Origin: Gracilaria gracilis
Taxonomy: Eukaryota > Rhodophyta > Florideophyceae > Gracilariales > Gracilariaceae
Assembly: GCA_030374805.1 (NCBI GenBank)
Contig: JARGSG010000200.1
Coordinates: forward strand, 434,001 to 498,000
Direction of reading: 5' to 3'
DNA length: 64,000 nt
The notes under the pieces are model-generated. The model did no database searches and was not told the DNA's origin. It saw only the letters and a program-made list of their open reading frames with translations. The position numbers and the translations under genes were made by a program. Shown in pieces: positions 21,770 to 33,613 of this stretch (its first letter is position 1; the number at the start of each line of letters is the position of its first letter).

Positions 21770-22770
21770 TTGTCGTATCCACTTGGGTCTGTGCTTGAGC
21801 CACGTTGCTCCTGCATCTCTATTGGTGTTACTCTTCAAGTAAACTTACATGTTATGCGTTTCCATGGTTGGTTCCAGTTTCCTTTGAGGTGTGGTGCGTA
21901 GCGAGGGAGGAAGCTCAAAAACAGCTCCCACCTTCCTTAGCTCTGCGCATCTCCAATTAGGTTTTGAAACTCTCCTACCCCCTCCTAAGACCAGCGTACC
22001 ACGATGGGTGACGGTTAATTCCTTGTAGGTAAGTTCCAGGAGGTGAGTTAGCTCCATCCTGAGCCATTTTGGTGGTCGTAGTATGGTTCACCACGTTGGT
22101 ACTTCGATGCGCCTTCGTACGGCGCAGCGAGCGGTTTCACCTTCCCATAAGGTCAAATATTGTGCCACGCGCTTGCGCGCGATGGCCAGCAATGTAACTG
22201 GATGGTTCTGCATGGCCTCTCACCATGCATGGACGCACGTGCGGTGTTTCACCCTGGAGGTTACTTGCAAGGCGAATCAAAATATTTGACCGGAAAATTA
22301 CCCCTCCATATGGTAGTGAAAACGCAGAAAAGCCTTTTGGTCTGTATCTCGAGAACCAAGGGGTTTCAGAGGCTGGAAATGGCCGATTCGGGGGCGCGGC
22401 ACGGTCAGAATACTTAGATTTTTTGACCATGCCGTTGCCCGCTCCCTACACACAATAGTGTAAACCGAATCGGTTACTCCGCACGGCGCGCCACGAGCAG
22501 CGCGCGTATGCCTCGTCAAATAAAAAGATACAATTTTTTGAATGTTTCCACCGTGCGGGTTCGGTCGCGTGCCGGGCACGTGCATGGCGCGTGTGCAACG
22601 GCGCGTGTACAACGGTGCGTCCGTCTTTAGCGCTACCGGTCCTTGGACAAACCCTCGTGGAATGCTTCTTTCTGGTTGTACCTTCCCGGTGAGCGTCCGA
22701 ACCGACTTTGGTACTCCTCATTACAATGTGCTTTTCACCCTTCCTTAGGGGACTGCATTACCTCTAAGTT
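21770..22770. other. Spacer inside the gypsy element, no ORF recognised
   Basis: About 1 kb between the end of the antisense ORF and the end of pol. The open frames are short and overlapping. It may carry convergent 3' ends or packaging signals; nothing specific is seen. Confidence 0.4.
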
Positions 22771-25700
22771 TTACCCATCATTCAGCATGTCCTCTCCCTT
22801 GCGGTTCCAGTAGCTTACCCTGAAGTGGTGTGTTGTGGCTGAGGGCGGCTCGGCAGTGTCACCATCGGCGCCCCAGCCATACCAACGTACGGTGTACTTC
22901 AGAACATCTGGGGTACGGCGGTGACCTGCAAGGCGTTCCACTGGGAACTCATTAGAGACCTGAGCTGGTATCGTTTCACCACTTTGGTTTAGATGAGCAT
23001 CAGTACCACTAGGGGTAGGTGTTTCCTCTGAAGGAGCAACCGTAGTCCCCGCAGGTGGTACGTAGTCTGGGTCGTCACCCTGTGCGTCATCATTAACCTC
23101 GATGGGTGTCCCGTCTTCCCGGGGCTGAGTCCTCAGGGCAACCGCTTGTGGGTCACGCGCGGATTCTCCGCGTTTCTTCCTGGACTGAACCGTTCGAGAT
23201 GCAACCGTGATTCGGTCAATAGAGATCGTATTCTCTACACCATCTTGGTTCACCGTCACCGTGTGATCGGTTGCTCGAGCTACCTTGAAAGGTCCCGATG
23301 ATTTCGGAAGAAGCTTCGAATTGATATCTCTATCAATAGCTTCATCATCGGCCTCATCACACGGTCGTGGCTTAGCTCCTTTCGGAGGGTGCTCAATAAA
23401 GACATATTCACCCGGCGTAGCCGTTACCACTCGGGTTACCTTTCGGTCGTAGTCCTCCTTGTACCGCTTCTGGGACGCTGTGAGCTTGCTCTCAGCATCC
23501 TTGAGAGCTCGTCTCAACCTCAAAAGGGTATTCCGTTTGACCTGTGACGGTGTGAGCGCTCCGGTGGCTTCCTGTCCTAATGGGTCCCCTTCAACAACAA
23601 TACCTGGTGGGTGTCTTGACAGTATTAGATCGAACGGCGTAGTTTGCGTCGCTCGATGAACCTGAAGGTTATATGCATATGTCAAGGGCTGCACGAGCTC
23701 GTCCCAACCAGTTTGGTGTTCTTCCGTATAATGTCGCAGCCTAGATACCAGTGTTCGGTTAAAGCGCTCCACTTGCCCATTCGTTTGCGGATGGTAGGCA
23801 GTAGTGAAGTAGTGCTTAATATTCAAGAGGTTACAAACAGCTTCAAAGAACTTCGAAGCTAAGTTCGAACCATTGTCGGTAAGTAGATAAAGCGGTGCAC
23901 CATACGGGTAGATCCAATTGTTCAAGAATGCCACCGCGAGGGTCGTCGATTTCGTGTCCTTCAAGGGTATCGCTCGCGTGAGCTTCGAGAACCTGTCGGT
24001 GATTACGATGATGTACTGATATCCCCTTGTGGTTTTTGGTAATGGACCCAGAAGGTCTATTGCGACGAACTCGAGAGGACCCGCTGCAGGGAATAACTTC
24101 AAGTATTTCCTGTGCTTCCGGAAACCTCCACGGGTACGTACGCAAGATTCACATTGACCTACAAAGGTATATATATCATTAGCCATATGAGGCCAGTAAT
24201 ACCCTTGCCTCAAGGTGTAGTACATTCTTGTACCTCCAGGGTGTCCTGATAGCCTTGGGCAGTAGGCCAGGTACAGCACCCAAGGGCGTAGCACCTTGGG
24301 CACTACCTTCTGAAGGGAACCATCAATAGGAGCTCGCCTCACCAGGAAACCATTTTGGTCGACGTCAAAGTTCGAGTCTTTCATACCTACTTGGTCCATG
24401 AGAGAGCGGCAATAAACATCGTTTGCTTGCTCTCTCAGGAATTCCTCGCGGGTAATTGGCATGACGTCTGTTTCCTCGAGGGCGAGTATTTCGCGAGCGA
24501 TGGCATCACTAAACCACGTATCCTCTTCGGGTAGAGTCCAGTAACCTTCTAAGGTATCACCATCAGGGTTGGTTGAGATGGTAAAGCATGGGATATCATC
24601 CTCTACCGGCTCGGTGTCCAAACCATCTGTGATGATGCGAGACATCGCGTCTGCGACATTTGTGCTTGATATCTGGACGGTACTGTACGTCATACTCGAA
24701 CTTTGAAAGTCGTAACCGCCATCGGGTAAGTCTGCCTGATGCGTCGGCAAGACCCAGTATCCACAGTAGGGCATTATGGTCGGTTCGAAGCGTGAACCTT
24801 TCACCATATAGGTAGGGACGGAGCATCAACATGCTCTAGACCACTGCCAGACATTCGTTTTCGGTTGTTGTGTAGTTCTTTTCTGCAGCGTGCAGAGCAC
24901 GGCTCCAGTACCCTATCGGTAGTTTGTCGTCGTTTTCTTGCTCCTGCATAAGAAAACAACCGATTTGGGCGTCCGAGCCGTCAGTATCCAACGTGTATCG
25001 TAAACCAGCTTTAGGTAATCCCAAGATGGGAGGTGTCAAGAGCGCATGTTTCAGCGCCTCGAACGCATCCATTTCCTCATTGGTAAGACCTTCAAACCTT
25101 GTAGGTTGACCTTTCAGCAGCTTCCTGTTGAGGGGAGCCGCTATCTTGGCAAATCCCTTGATAAACCGGCGGTACACATTGCACAAACCTATAAAGGATC
25201 GGATTTCCGTCTGGGACGTGGGTGGCTTCGCCTCCTGCACGGCCCGGATATTCCGCGGCGTCACTTCTAACCTCCCAGGGCTGATGATATGACCAAGGTA
25301 TTCTACCTCTTTGGTGAAGAATTCGCACTTGCGGAGCTTCAACGCTACTCCAGATTCCCTCAAAAGGTTCAAAACTTTCCTAACATGGTGGAAATTTTCC
25401 TCTACCGTTCTGGAATATATGATTACATCGTCGATGTATACCAGAGCGGTTCTCCACTTCACCTTCGAAAGGATTATAGCTAACGCCCTCTGAAAGGTAG
25501 CCGGGGCATTCCGCAACCCAAAGGGCATACGCGTAAAGCGGTATAACCCAGCGTGGCAAGTAAACGTAGTTTTGTCCTTGTCTTCTTCCCTGATAGGTAC
25601 CTGCCAATAACCACAATTGGCATCGAGCGTAGTAAAGATCTTGGCGTTGCCCAACGAATCTATACACTCGTCCATTCTAGGTATTGGGGTACGAATCCCA

Positions 25701-27030
25701 AATGGTCATACTATTCAGTCTTCTGTAGTCCACACAGAACCGCATACGGGTATCATTCTTCTTTGTGACGGGAACCACAGGGCTGGCCCAGTGCGCATTT
25801 GCTGGTTCTATGACACAGTCACGGAGCATTCTCTCGACCTCATTGAGCTCAACCTCCCGGACTTTTGGACCTGCACGGTAAGGCTGCTGGTAAATGGGTT
25901 TCCAGCCAGTCACTATATCAATACGGTGCTCTGTAGCCTCAATTTGGCCCAACCGGCCCGACCACATGGGTTCAAATTCTTCTAAGAGACTGAGGATCCG
26001 GTCTCGGAGAGCCTGAGTCTCCGCACCGATCTGGACTTCCTCTCTCTAATTCCGCACTGGGTCCAGTTCCATAGTCTTTTCCTGATCTCCAACCTTAAAG
26101 GTATTGGCGATCTTCTGTTCCATTTTGGTGTTTGTCGATAACAGGGGATCATATGCGGGGTATGGCGCATCTGTTCCTCTCCCTTCCTTAGAGGTGGCGA
26201 CCTCGCCCAACCTATTAGGTGAGACCATGAAAACCCCTTGTGGTGCCGGCAATGCTATTCCAATAGTGGTATTCTTGGGTAATTTAACAATGTGATTGCT
26301 TAAGTTACTCAAGTACACCTTGAAGGATTGGTTAGGGATGTTGTCGATATTCCCGTTTGCCATCAAGGCGAGATGTCTTTCTGCCAACCTAGGATGGTTC
26401 TGTAGCATTACCAATCCTGGAGCTGGGCATGAGACATTCACTATCATTTTGGGTCATAGCCGGAATTGAAACCAATCTGGTGAGCCGTATCTTGTTTGAA
26501 ACCGTTTCGGTGGGTATATTGGACCTCGGCTTCTGACGCCAACCATTTTTGGTCTGCGTATTACCCAGTGTGGCAATACGACCACTTTGACGGAGAGCGA
26601 CCGTTCGGGACTGTAGCAAAATTGCCTTGACATGTCTGTCAATAAAGTTGGTCCCGAGGATACAGTCTGTCGCCAGACGATCCACCACAAAGAAATTGAG
26701 CTTCACCTTCAAGGTTCCAAGTTGTACCACAGTGGTCAACATTCCTCTCAGGTGCAGTGGGCGCTCGTTAGCGTCCATCAGTGGGTTGATAGTCGGGGCA
26801 GGTCGAATGTTCCGCAAGACCGCATCGGGTATGACGCGAGCGTTTAGCACATACGGATCGGCGCCGGTATCGAGTACACACGCAACGGGAACTTGTAGGT
26901 ACTTGAGAAAGCTTACTGAAGCATTAACTTTATAGTTATTGTACTTCATTAGACATACCACATTGGGTACATCTGATTCTTCTTTTTCCACCATTAAGGT
27001 TTCCCGTTCCGGTATCGACGGGCCTTCCAA
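22771..27030 (-). pseudogene. pol: Gypsy pol: protease, RT, RNase H, integrase, chromodomain-like tail (broken)
   Basis: Protease: VACVLDTGADPYVLN and ILGTNFID (27030-26389). A frameshift near 26400-26450 leads to a linker frame with TAG at 26046. RT: FCVDYRRLNSMT; then a one-base shift in a C4 run near 25678; then TTLDANCGYWQVP and the YIDD active site. RNase H: YTLDTDGSDAQIG; TAG at 24836 where Trp is expected (ECLAVV-stop); then LRTDHNALLWIL; another shift near 24660. Integrase: H2C2 zinc region (CESC), and a D-D-35-E core in FVAIDLLGPL, LLTDNGSNL and NGQVERFNR. After it, FPVERLAGHRRTPDVLKYTV followed by RWYGWGADGD fits a chromodomain. The pol frame overlaps the gag end in the -1 phase. 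At least five lesions make it dead. Confidence 0.92.
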
Positions 27031-27050
27031 TTCACGGTTAGGGATGGCCC

Positions 27051-29213
27051 TTACGCTAACCGTTCGGTGTTTTCCTGCTCCTCCTGAGCGGGACTGTCCT
27101 TCTCCAAGATTGGTGTTTCCTCGACGAGATGAACCTGAGATGGTGATGGTTGAGCTTGTACCCTCTTTCCAGATCCATATAGGTTACGGTGGTTTTGCTG
27201 CCTTGCACTGATCAGATGTTCGCGCACCCCGGGGGGTATTTTGTCACATCTGTTCGCCAGATGGTCTGGCGATAAACAGAGCCAGCAGACCAATCCACCT
27301 GTCTGAAGATCACGCATTGCCATAGAGGTAGGTCGGGTAACCGGATTGGTCGGTGCTGTAGCATATGAAGATACTTGCGAACCACCCGTTGAGGTTTGCT
27401 GAGTGCTCGCCGCACTTGGTGGCGACCTTACCGAGGTTGGTGGTACTGTCGACGACCAATAACCAATGGAGGTGGCTCGTGACTGAGCCTGCGGCGCAGT
27501 CACGAGATGAACCGCCATCCCGGTTGGTACGCGAATGAGCGAATCACCCTCTGAGGTATTGCTTTCTTCTAGCTCCAATACTGACAGTTTCGGTTTATCC
27601 TTTGAGGTATGGGACGCCGACGGCTTCTTTCCGTGACGGAGAGTGTCGCCTAGTCCCTGGGCATAACGGGCAAGCCCATTATAGTCCACCCTACGGTTGT
27701 TCGCCAGGTAGTTGCGTACCTGCGAACGGATCGCTTTGTCGACATTGTTGGCGAAAAGCGACTTTAACCTACTAGTGGTAAAGACATTACCGCATCGGGT
27801 GGCCAGATTCCAAAGGCCCAACGAGAATTCCATTTCAGGTTGGCTGGAGCGCTGGCAATATGCCTGCACCTCAGCGTAACCTTCTTGGATAACCTCATCG
27901 GTAGCGTAAGTTTCCAACATGAAATTAATCACCTCTGGGTACGTCTCTAACATCTCTGTCCCTTCTTCATCAACCACTAGGGTATTTCCACGGAGCCTGC
28001 CTTGCAGCAAGTGGTAAGCTTGACCTTTAAGGTAAGACTGGAATAACCACATGGTAGCACCTTCGGAAAAAGCATTTTGGTCACATGCAATCTTGAACTT
28101 CTGCAGAAACTCAATTACAGCAATGGGATCATCACCTGTGAAGGTAGTATCACCCATCTGGAAGCTGAGATTCTTATGGTGCTTGGTGATCTTCTGCGCA
28201 ACCTCTTGGGTGTAAGCAGAGGATCGGTTTCTCAACCGATATGACCTATAATCAACCGCTTTGGTGAAAATATCGTTCAGCGGCTGACGCACATCTAGGG
28301 TTGTATCGGTGTCCGAATCCGAGTCGGACGACTTGTACCGTTTCTTCTTACCTTTCCGGTTTCTCTTTGACGACTTCTTCGCCAACCTGTTCGGTTTCTT
28401 CTTGCGTCTACCTTTACGGTCATCATCCGACGATGAACCAGTATCGGTATCGGAGCTCGAGGAATCGGGGTCAGAGTCGTAGCCGCGATTCTTTCCCTTT
28501 TTACTCCTCCTTTCTTTACCCTTTCGGTTTCTTCTTCGTCGCCCCTCTTCTGGGTCAGACGAATCGTCCTCAGGTCCACCATTCTTGGTGTCCTTTCCGA
28601 CGTTACCTCCAATGGGTGGCAAGTACACGTCTCGAGGGCCCGTCTCTATATGGCCCTCTTGACCTTGCCTTAAACCTTGTAGGTACGCACTATCGGCCGG
28701 AATTGGCGTGATTGGTGCGGAAGAACCGGCAGAGATCCCTTGTGGTATGCGAGTAACCATATTTACCCCAGGGGTTTTGGCTTCGGCCATTCCTTCAGAA
28801 ACCCAAAGGTCTTGAACCACTCGGTAGATATGCTCCCGGGCACCCGTTAAGAGGTATGTTTCAACCAATTTAGGTATGCGTTGAGAGAGCTCGTGCACGG
28901 CTCGATCAACCACCAAGCGGGTGACGGCGTCCATGTCCATTGAGGTCATAGCTTCATTAACCGTAGCGGTAAAAAGAGCTTTTGCTCGATCTTCCAATTG
29001 GGGCCAAAGGTTCTCAACCATTGTCGGCAAATCCTTGTTAGGCTCAGGAGCCGACGGTGGCTGAGTGCCCGTATCATTTGAGGTTCCGGCCCGAGGTTGC
29101 CGAAGCAGCTCCTCGGGATTATCCAGAAGGGTTTTAGCGGCTGACGCCGCAGCAGAACCTTTGTGGCTAGGTGGCGCGCTAGAGCCACGATTAATCCTTT
29201 TAGGTCTTTCCAT
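27051..29213 (-). CDS. gag: Gypsy Gag with zinc knuckle
   Basis: The ATG at 29213 gives MERPKRINRGSS. The frame is open for about 720 codons. An N-terminal region of about 180 residues is followed by a Lys/Arg/Ser/Asp-rich block (near residues 220-320, repeats such as RKGKERRSKKGK and SSDSDSDTDT), then a retrotransposon-gag-type capsid part (VIEFLQKFKIACDQNAFSEG, AYHLLQGRLRG, EMEFSLGLWNLATRCG). A CCHC knuckle CWLCLSPDHLANRC lies near residue 647. Family role: particle assembly and RNA packaging. The basic/acidic SR-like block is unusual for gag and could be a nuclear-targeting or RNA-binding part (inference). This is the only intact sense gene of the element; pol follows in the -1 frame. Confidence 0.9.
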   Translation of the reverse strand: MERPKRINRGSSAPPSHKGSAAASAAKTLLDNPEELLRQPRAGTSNDTGTQPPSAPEPNKDLPTMVENLWPQLEDRAKALFTATVNEAMTSMDMDAVTRLVVDRAVHELSQRIPKLVETYLLTGAREHIYRVVQDLWVSEGMAEAKTPGVNMVTRIPQGISAGSSAPITPIPADSAYLQGLRQGQEGHIETGPRDVYLPPIGGNVGKDTKNGGPEDDSSDPEEGRRRRNRKGKERRSKKGKNRGYDSDPDSSSSDTDTGSSSDDDRKGRRKKKPNRLAKKSSKRNRKGKKKRYKSSDSDSDTDTTLDVRQPLNDIFTKAVDYRSYRLRNRSSAYTQEVAQKITKHHKNLSFQMGDTTFTGDDPIAVIEFLQKFKIACDQNAFSEGATMWLFQSYLKGQAYHLLQGRLRGNTLVVDEEGTEMLETYPEVINFMLETYATDEVIQEGYAEVQAYCQRSSQPEMEFSLGLWNLATRCGNVFTTSRLKSLFANNVDKAIRSQVRNYLANNRRVDYNGLARYAQGLGDTLRHGKKPSASHTSKDKPKLSVLELEESNTSEGDSLIRVPTGMAVHLVTAPQAQSRATSIGYWSSTVPPTSVRSPPSAASTQQTSTGGSQVSSYATAPTNPVTRPTSMAMRDLQTGGLVCWLCLSPDHLANRCDKIPPGVREHLISARQQNHRNLYGSGKRVQAQPSPSQVHLVEETPILEKDSPAQEEQENTERLA

Positions 29214-29340
29214 AGTGACCAATAGGGGTATCCAATTGCTTCGCGAGTATTCCTACGAAACCAAATAGGTGTGTGAACTTCCAAAATCCTTTCGAATGTC
29301 TTCTGTTCACCAGTAAAGATACGACAAAACCCAAGAAACT

Positions 29341-29357
29341 TCTAAGTCAGGAGACCA
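29341..29357 (-). other. Primer binding site (candidate)
   Basis: On the minus strand, three bases after the 5' LTR, the sequence TGGTCTCCTGACTTAGA starts with the TGG complementary to a tRNA 3' CCA. The tRNA would have an acceptor strand ending TCAGGAGA-CCA; which tRNA that is I cannot say. Confidence 0.6.
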
Positions 29358-29360
29358 AAA

Positions 29361-29868
29361 TGTCGTACAAATACCGATAAGGTGTGGGGTCCGCCTGGTA
29401 GAGGGAGCGCGCGAGGGCTCAACCTAAAGGAAAAAAGCACACGACCAATATGGTAGTAGGGCACCTGAAACCCGCAGGGTCAAACGGCGGAGCAACTAGT
29501 CTAGACCGTGTAGATGTACGGTAGTAGACGTCGACGCGCGGTTAAACCTGAATAGTAATAGAGTAGCAAGTGACCAAGATGGTATAGTTACTGCCCTAGT
29601 GGTGCCTGACTTTACAATACCCGAGGGGGAAGGCGAGGTGCACCACAATATATACAAGGTGCATTGACGCCGATCTCCCATGCGGGCATGACGTCATCGG
29701 CTGTGCTCATGACCTACAGTCACGGGCCAGCAATGTTAAGCTAAACTAAATTAGAAATTAGAAATTAGAAATTATAAAATACAGAATACCAATTGGGTAC
29801 AGTGCAGCCAGCAAGGCGCACCAGTAGACCCACGTGGCACCAACCCATTGAGGTCTCATTGTACTACA
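29361..29868 (-). repeat. Gypsy 5' LTR (508 bp)
   Basis: Direct repeat of 18285-18792, with the same TG...CA ends and length. TATA-like TATATAT (near 29650) and TGACGTCA (29689-29696) are conserved. In element orientation this is the promoter LTR. Confidence 0.95.
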
Positions 29869-29869
29869 C

Positions 29870-30065
29870 GTAGGGATTGTCTTCGTGTTCCACTGTCTCT
29901 CATAAGCTGTCACTGATTGGTTGACTGCACCTAAAGATTCGTTTCCATCAGACTGCAAAATTTGCTGAGTTGGAGGGATTTCGCTATCCTCAGCAGTTTG
30001 ACCCACATTAGCGCTCGACAATGCTTCCCTAACAGCCAGAACCGCTTCTGTCTCTTCGTTGACAC
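29870..30065 (-). pseudogene. Coding-like sequence abutting the gypsy 5' LTR, unknown
   Basis: A minus-strand frame of about 65 codons (VNEETEAVLAVREALSSANV, then SLGAVNQSVTAYERQW) runs straight into the LTR boundary at 29868. Composition looks like real protein, suggesting a gene or element truncated by the insertion. No family is recognised, and the DNA left of the other LTR does not obviously continue it. Confidence 0.3.
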
Positions 30066-31730
30066 CACTGACTGTGGAGCAAACCCCAAAGAGAGTATAT
30101 ATCCATCAGGATGTCCGAGTCCTGCTCCCACAAAAAAGCGAACTCAGATGTAGAGCCCTCTGCCCGTGCGCGTGCCGCGTGGCAGCCGGGTGTAAACCGG
30201 AGACGGTGCTGGAATAACCTGCAGAGGTAAAGAAGAGCGTGAGCTTAGAGAGGAATAACCGACGACGGATCAAGAGAGAACCAGTCTAGAAGTGGAGCGA
30301 TCGGTGCCGTAAGACGGTGTAACGCTCCTACGGAGAACCACACGAGCGAAAGTAGGCCCGTTTCAACGGCGAAAACAGGGCCAATAGCGGAACGAGACAC
30401 ACACGCAAGTGTCCAAATATAACTCTGTACAGAGGCGGAAGCAAGACCTGCACCAGGTAAACGATGAACTAAACAAAAATCCGGTACCTCGGTGAACGAG
30501 AACAAATACAACCTGATACTGGGGTAATTGGCGAAATAAGCCAGAAACTGGTAGTAAAGAACTTCCTTAGGGACCCTGAGGGGTGATTGTACCGAGACCA
30601 GTCGTTTTTACTCTTCTCAGAGGAGCCGTGAACCTACGTGGGCAGTAACAACCATAGCCCGGCCTTCGGGATGAAGACCACGTACTTTAGGAAGAAGATA
30701 CGACTCAGGGGAGTTTTACTTAGTGGCTCCAGGGCGAGACCGCCCGGGCATATATACTATCTACTGTATCTAGGGCGGCGCACTCCCACGAGGGCTCTAC
30801 ACGTGGACAACCCAGTGTCAGGGTGCCAAAGTATCTACCCAGTGGGTGTGACGCCAAATATTTGGACAAATATGCCACAAGGCCCTACTGTACACCTATT
30901 TCATAGGTTCTATCCCAGATTCACCGAACAAGGTGCGTTCCCAACAATATTTCCAATTTCACGTGAAACGGGGTCCATATTCATAGTCTGACACGTCAGG
31001 GCTCAATGGATAGAGCTCTATTATGAGAAACTTCATTGTACCGACATCGGATTGTCATTGCTCTACACTGCCAAGCTTCACACTACATAACGGTAGAGTA
31101 CACTTTTTCTCACGATTGGGTAGCCTAAACTTAATAGTGAGGAAAGTCATTTTACGACTATTGACTGGCTTAGTTTCCACATTTGTCACGGTTCCACTGA
31201 CAGTTTTAGATTTTCAAAGTGATCCAAAGTAACGGTAACAAGCTGATTTGGAGGTGACAAGTCGAGCACGGCTGTGTACAGTTGTTCCAATAACACGGCG
31301 CAGGTCTGTTGACGGCGGCATATTGGAGAGATCTTTGTGACGTGACAGAAAAAGTAAACAGCCTACCGGGAAGTGGACGGAGTTGTGATTTACTTCTGCT
31401 TGCCCTTCGAACGGAAGAACCAGGTCGGTTGACAAACTAAGTTTTGAAATTTTTTTGGGGCTTCTATACAAAGTTACAAGACAATCATTCGAAGATATGG
31501 ACCTAACCCGACTTACTAAACAACAAAAAAGAATAAAGCCAACAGGATGACATCTACCATAATCCACTTAATGTCTACCTAACTAAAATTACTGTTACGT
31601 AGACACCACAATTTGGCCTAAAGACGTCGACGTCAATAAAAGATTTGACAACAAAGCTAAAACAATGTAGATATTGAAAGACAGGTATAAAAACGTTAAG
31701 TGTTAGTACTCCCGTAGATCATAGTTCGTT
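30066..31730. other. Stretch without a recognisable gene
   Basis: Contains a TATATACTATC-type AT box near 30752 and a minus-strand TGTTGGGAACG near 30945 that looks like an LTR start, so a decayed or solo LTR is possible; no partner end or target duplication was found. No gene is recognised. Confidence 0.3.
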
Positions 31731-33081
31731 GTGCAGATCATCAATATTCCCCAAGCATCTTCAACCTTTATAAAAATGACACCAATCGTTTCCAGTCTGG
31801 ACATGGCAGATATTTCTGAATCTCATGCCGAAACCGTCATTGAGGCCGTCGCTGAAGCACAACTTGGCCGCGTAGCGCAAATGCAGCAATTCTCTACCAA
31901 AAGAATACAACAAGATTCTGATGAAGAATGTGATTCCAACTGTCCTATCTATGATGTATTTTATTTACGAAATGGTTCCCAGACTATTATGCTTATGACA
32001 AAGTTTTCTAGTCGCAAATTCGATTTAACCTGGAATATGGAAGCGCCTCATCTAGCACAAAAATGGAATATAGAAAGAGGACGCCGCTATACATATAAAG
32101 ATGTTTTGTTCATGGTTTTAACAGTGCTCAACCACGGTGGAACTTGGGAGTTTTTAGGTAATATGTTCAAAATTAATGGTAACACTTTCGAACGATTGGT
32201 TTTGAAATTTATTTCCTGTATTTGTGTTGAAGTTTATAATCATTATATTGACGGAAATGACGGCCGTTGGCCGATGAAAAAAATTGTGCGCCAGGATTTG
32301 GGCTTTTGGTACTTCAAGTACTGTCGGTATGCGACAAACGTAATTTTTTAGCAGTCTTATAGGCCTAGTGGGAGCATTACCGAAGGCATAAAGTATTATA
32401 GCGGCAAACAAAAACTTTATGGATTCAAGACTGAAGTATCGGTGCTACCAAATGGGCAGGCTATAAATTGTTCTGAAAATGTACCAGGCTGTACGGCTTA
32501 TATTTATATAATTATTGAAATATTGATGTCCATCACAAAGCTTGAGAAAAAAGAGATAATGAAGGCTTGAATTATATTCTGGATGCCAGCGAACTATTGG
32601 ATAAATATTTCGATTCATGAGGCGTTTTAATGGATAAAAAGTATCAAAGCGCGAAGGAATATGCACGTGTTGTACATCTAAAAAAGAAACCACCGCTAGC
32701 GCTGCTTCCAACTTCCGAAGAGGAAAAGAATAAGAATATTTCGTCCGACAGGGTTATTGCAGGAAAGTATTTTGGCCATTTAACACAATTATGGAATGTT
32801 TTGGGTTGAAAATACAAATGGGGTGAGAAGTATTATAATCAAATATTTCTACCTTTTTGTCATTGGAAAACGCCTATATTGTGTGGCACCCATTGCGAGC
32901 TGAAGATGGTCAGTTCTATAACCAAGTTAAAAATCGTTTGTTTAAAATTGTGGAGGAAATGCTCGGAAAAAGAAAGATGGCTCAGGAAAGGTATAGGGAA
33001 AAAAATGTGCGTCGAATGAAAGCCGAACTGCACGAAATTGGTTCAAATGAAGATACGGTTAACCCAAACGTTTTGGGATGA
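31731..33081 (+). pseudogene. DDE_Tnp_4-type (PIF/Harbinger-related) transposase, decayed
   Basis: The first ORF (to 32351) holds an HTH-like segment, KWNIERGRRYTYKDVLFMVL followed by VLNHGGTWEFLGNMFKIN, typical of a DDE transposase type common in protists and algae. Beyond the stop the protein can be followed in shifting frames: YGFKTEVSVLPNGQAIN-like sequence near 32415-32465, a VLMDKKYQSAKEYARV-like segment near 32625-32670, ISSDRVIAGKYFGHLTQLWN near 32740-32800, and WHPLRAEDGQFYNQVKNR near 32887-32940. The order agrees with the three catalytic blocks of DDE_Tnp_4. Many stops and shifts make it dead. Terminal inverted repeats were not found; a short palindrome (TTGACCTCATATGAGGTCAA) near 33290 could mark an end. 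Confidence 0.65.
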
Positions 33082-33613
33082 GTTCCTATAATGATTGATC
33101 TTTGCGCTTTTTCTTATCATCTCTACAAAAGAAGATGGGTTGATATAATTTGTTGTCTTTTCAAATTTCAAGTAAACTCTGCAAATGCGTTTATGTATAG
33201 GGATTGTTTGATTTCTTTCTATGAACATAATGTTATCGTAGTCACACACAATTTGTTGTGAAGATCTAATATTGACCTCATATGACGTTATTTGACCTCA
33301 TATGAGGTCAATGTCGAATGGACACTAGTATGAGTTCGAATTTGTTTCTCCTAGGCACGCTAGTGGCGCTGGCAAAAAGCGACCTGCATATGGCATGAAG
33401 AGTTCTCTCAGTGCGGAACGACCAGCAAAGCGTTCAAAGTCGCAAGATTCGTCGCCCGATATACCTAACACTTTATCAGACACACGAGGCAGAGATAGAG
33501 TGACGAGTGGAGTAAGGGGGGTCGATTAAGTCGCATTTTGTTTTTTAGGTTATTCACTAGCCCCAGAACTAAGTGGATCGCCGAAAATTTTTGCTACTGT
33601 TATGGAAGAATTT

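Larger units (their letters stand above)
18285..29868 (-). mobile_element. Ty3/gypsy chromovirus-type LTR retrotransposon, 11.6 kb, with antisense ORF
   Basis: Two direct 508-bp LTRs bracket a 10.6-kb internal region. On the minus strand the order is LTR, PBS, gag, protease, RT, RNase H, integrase with chromodomain-like tail, about 1 kb of spacer, an ORF on the opposite strand, PPT, LTR. Integrase after RT marks the Ty3/gypsy type. The LTRs end in TG...CA and by hand count differ at roughly 38 positions (about 7%), so the insertion is old; this agrees with the lesions in pol. No clear 5-bp target duplication is visible (CTACG versus GTATG on the minus strand), either through decay or because the ends derive from recombination. 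Confidence 0.93.

Noticed and set aside
30540-30945. Possible solo LTR (TATA box, TGTTGGGAACG on the minus strand)
   Set aside because: No second terminus or target duplication could be found, so it is mentioned only as a possibility in the region entry.
30990-31050. tRNA-like D arm (gggctcaatggatagagctc)
   Set aside because: No T arm or acceptor pairing follows; chance similarity.
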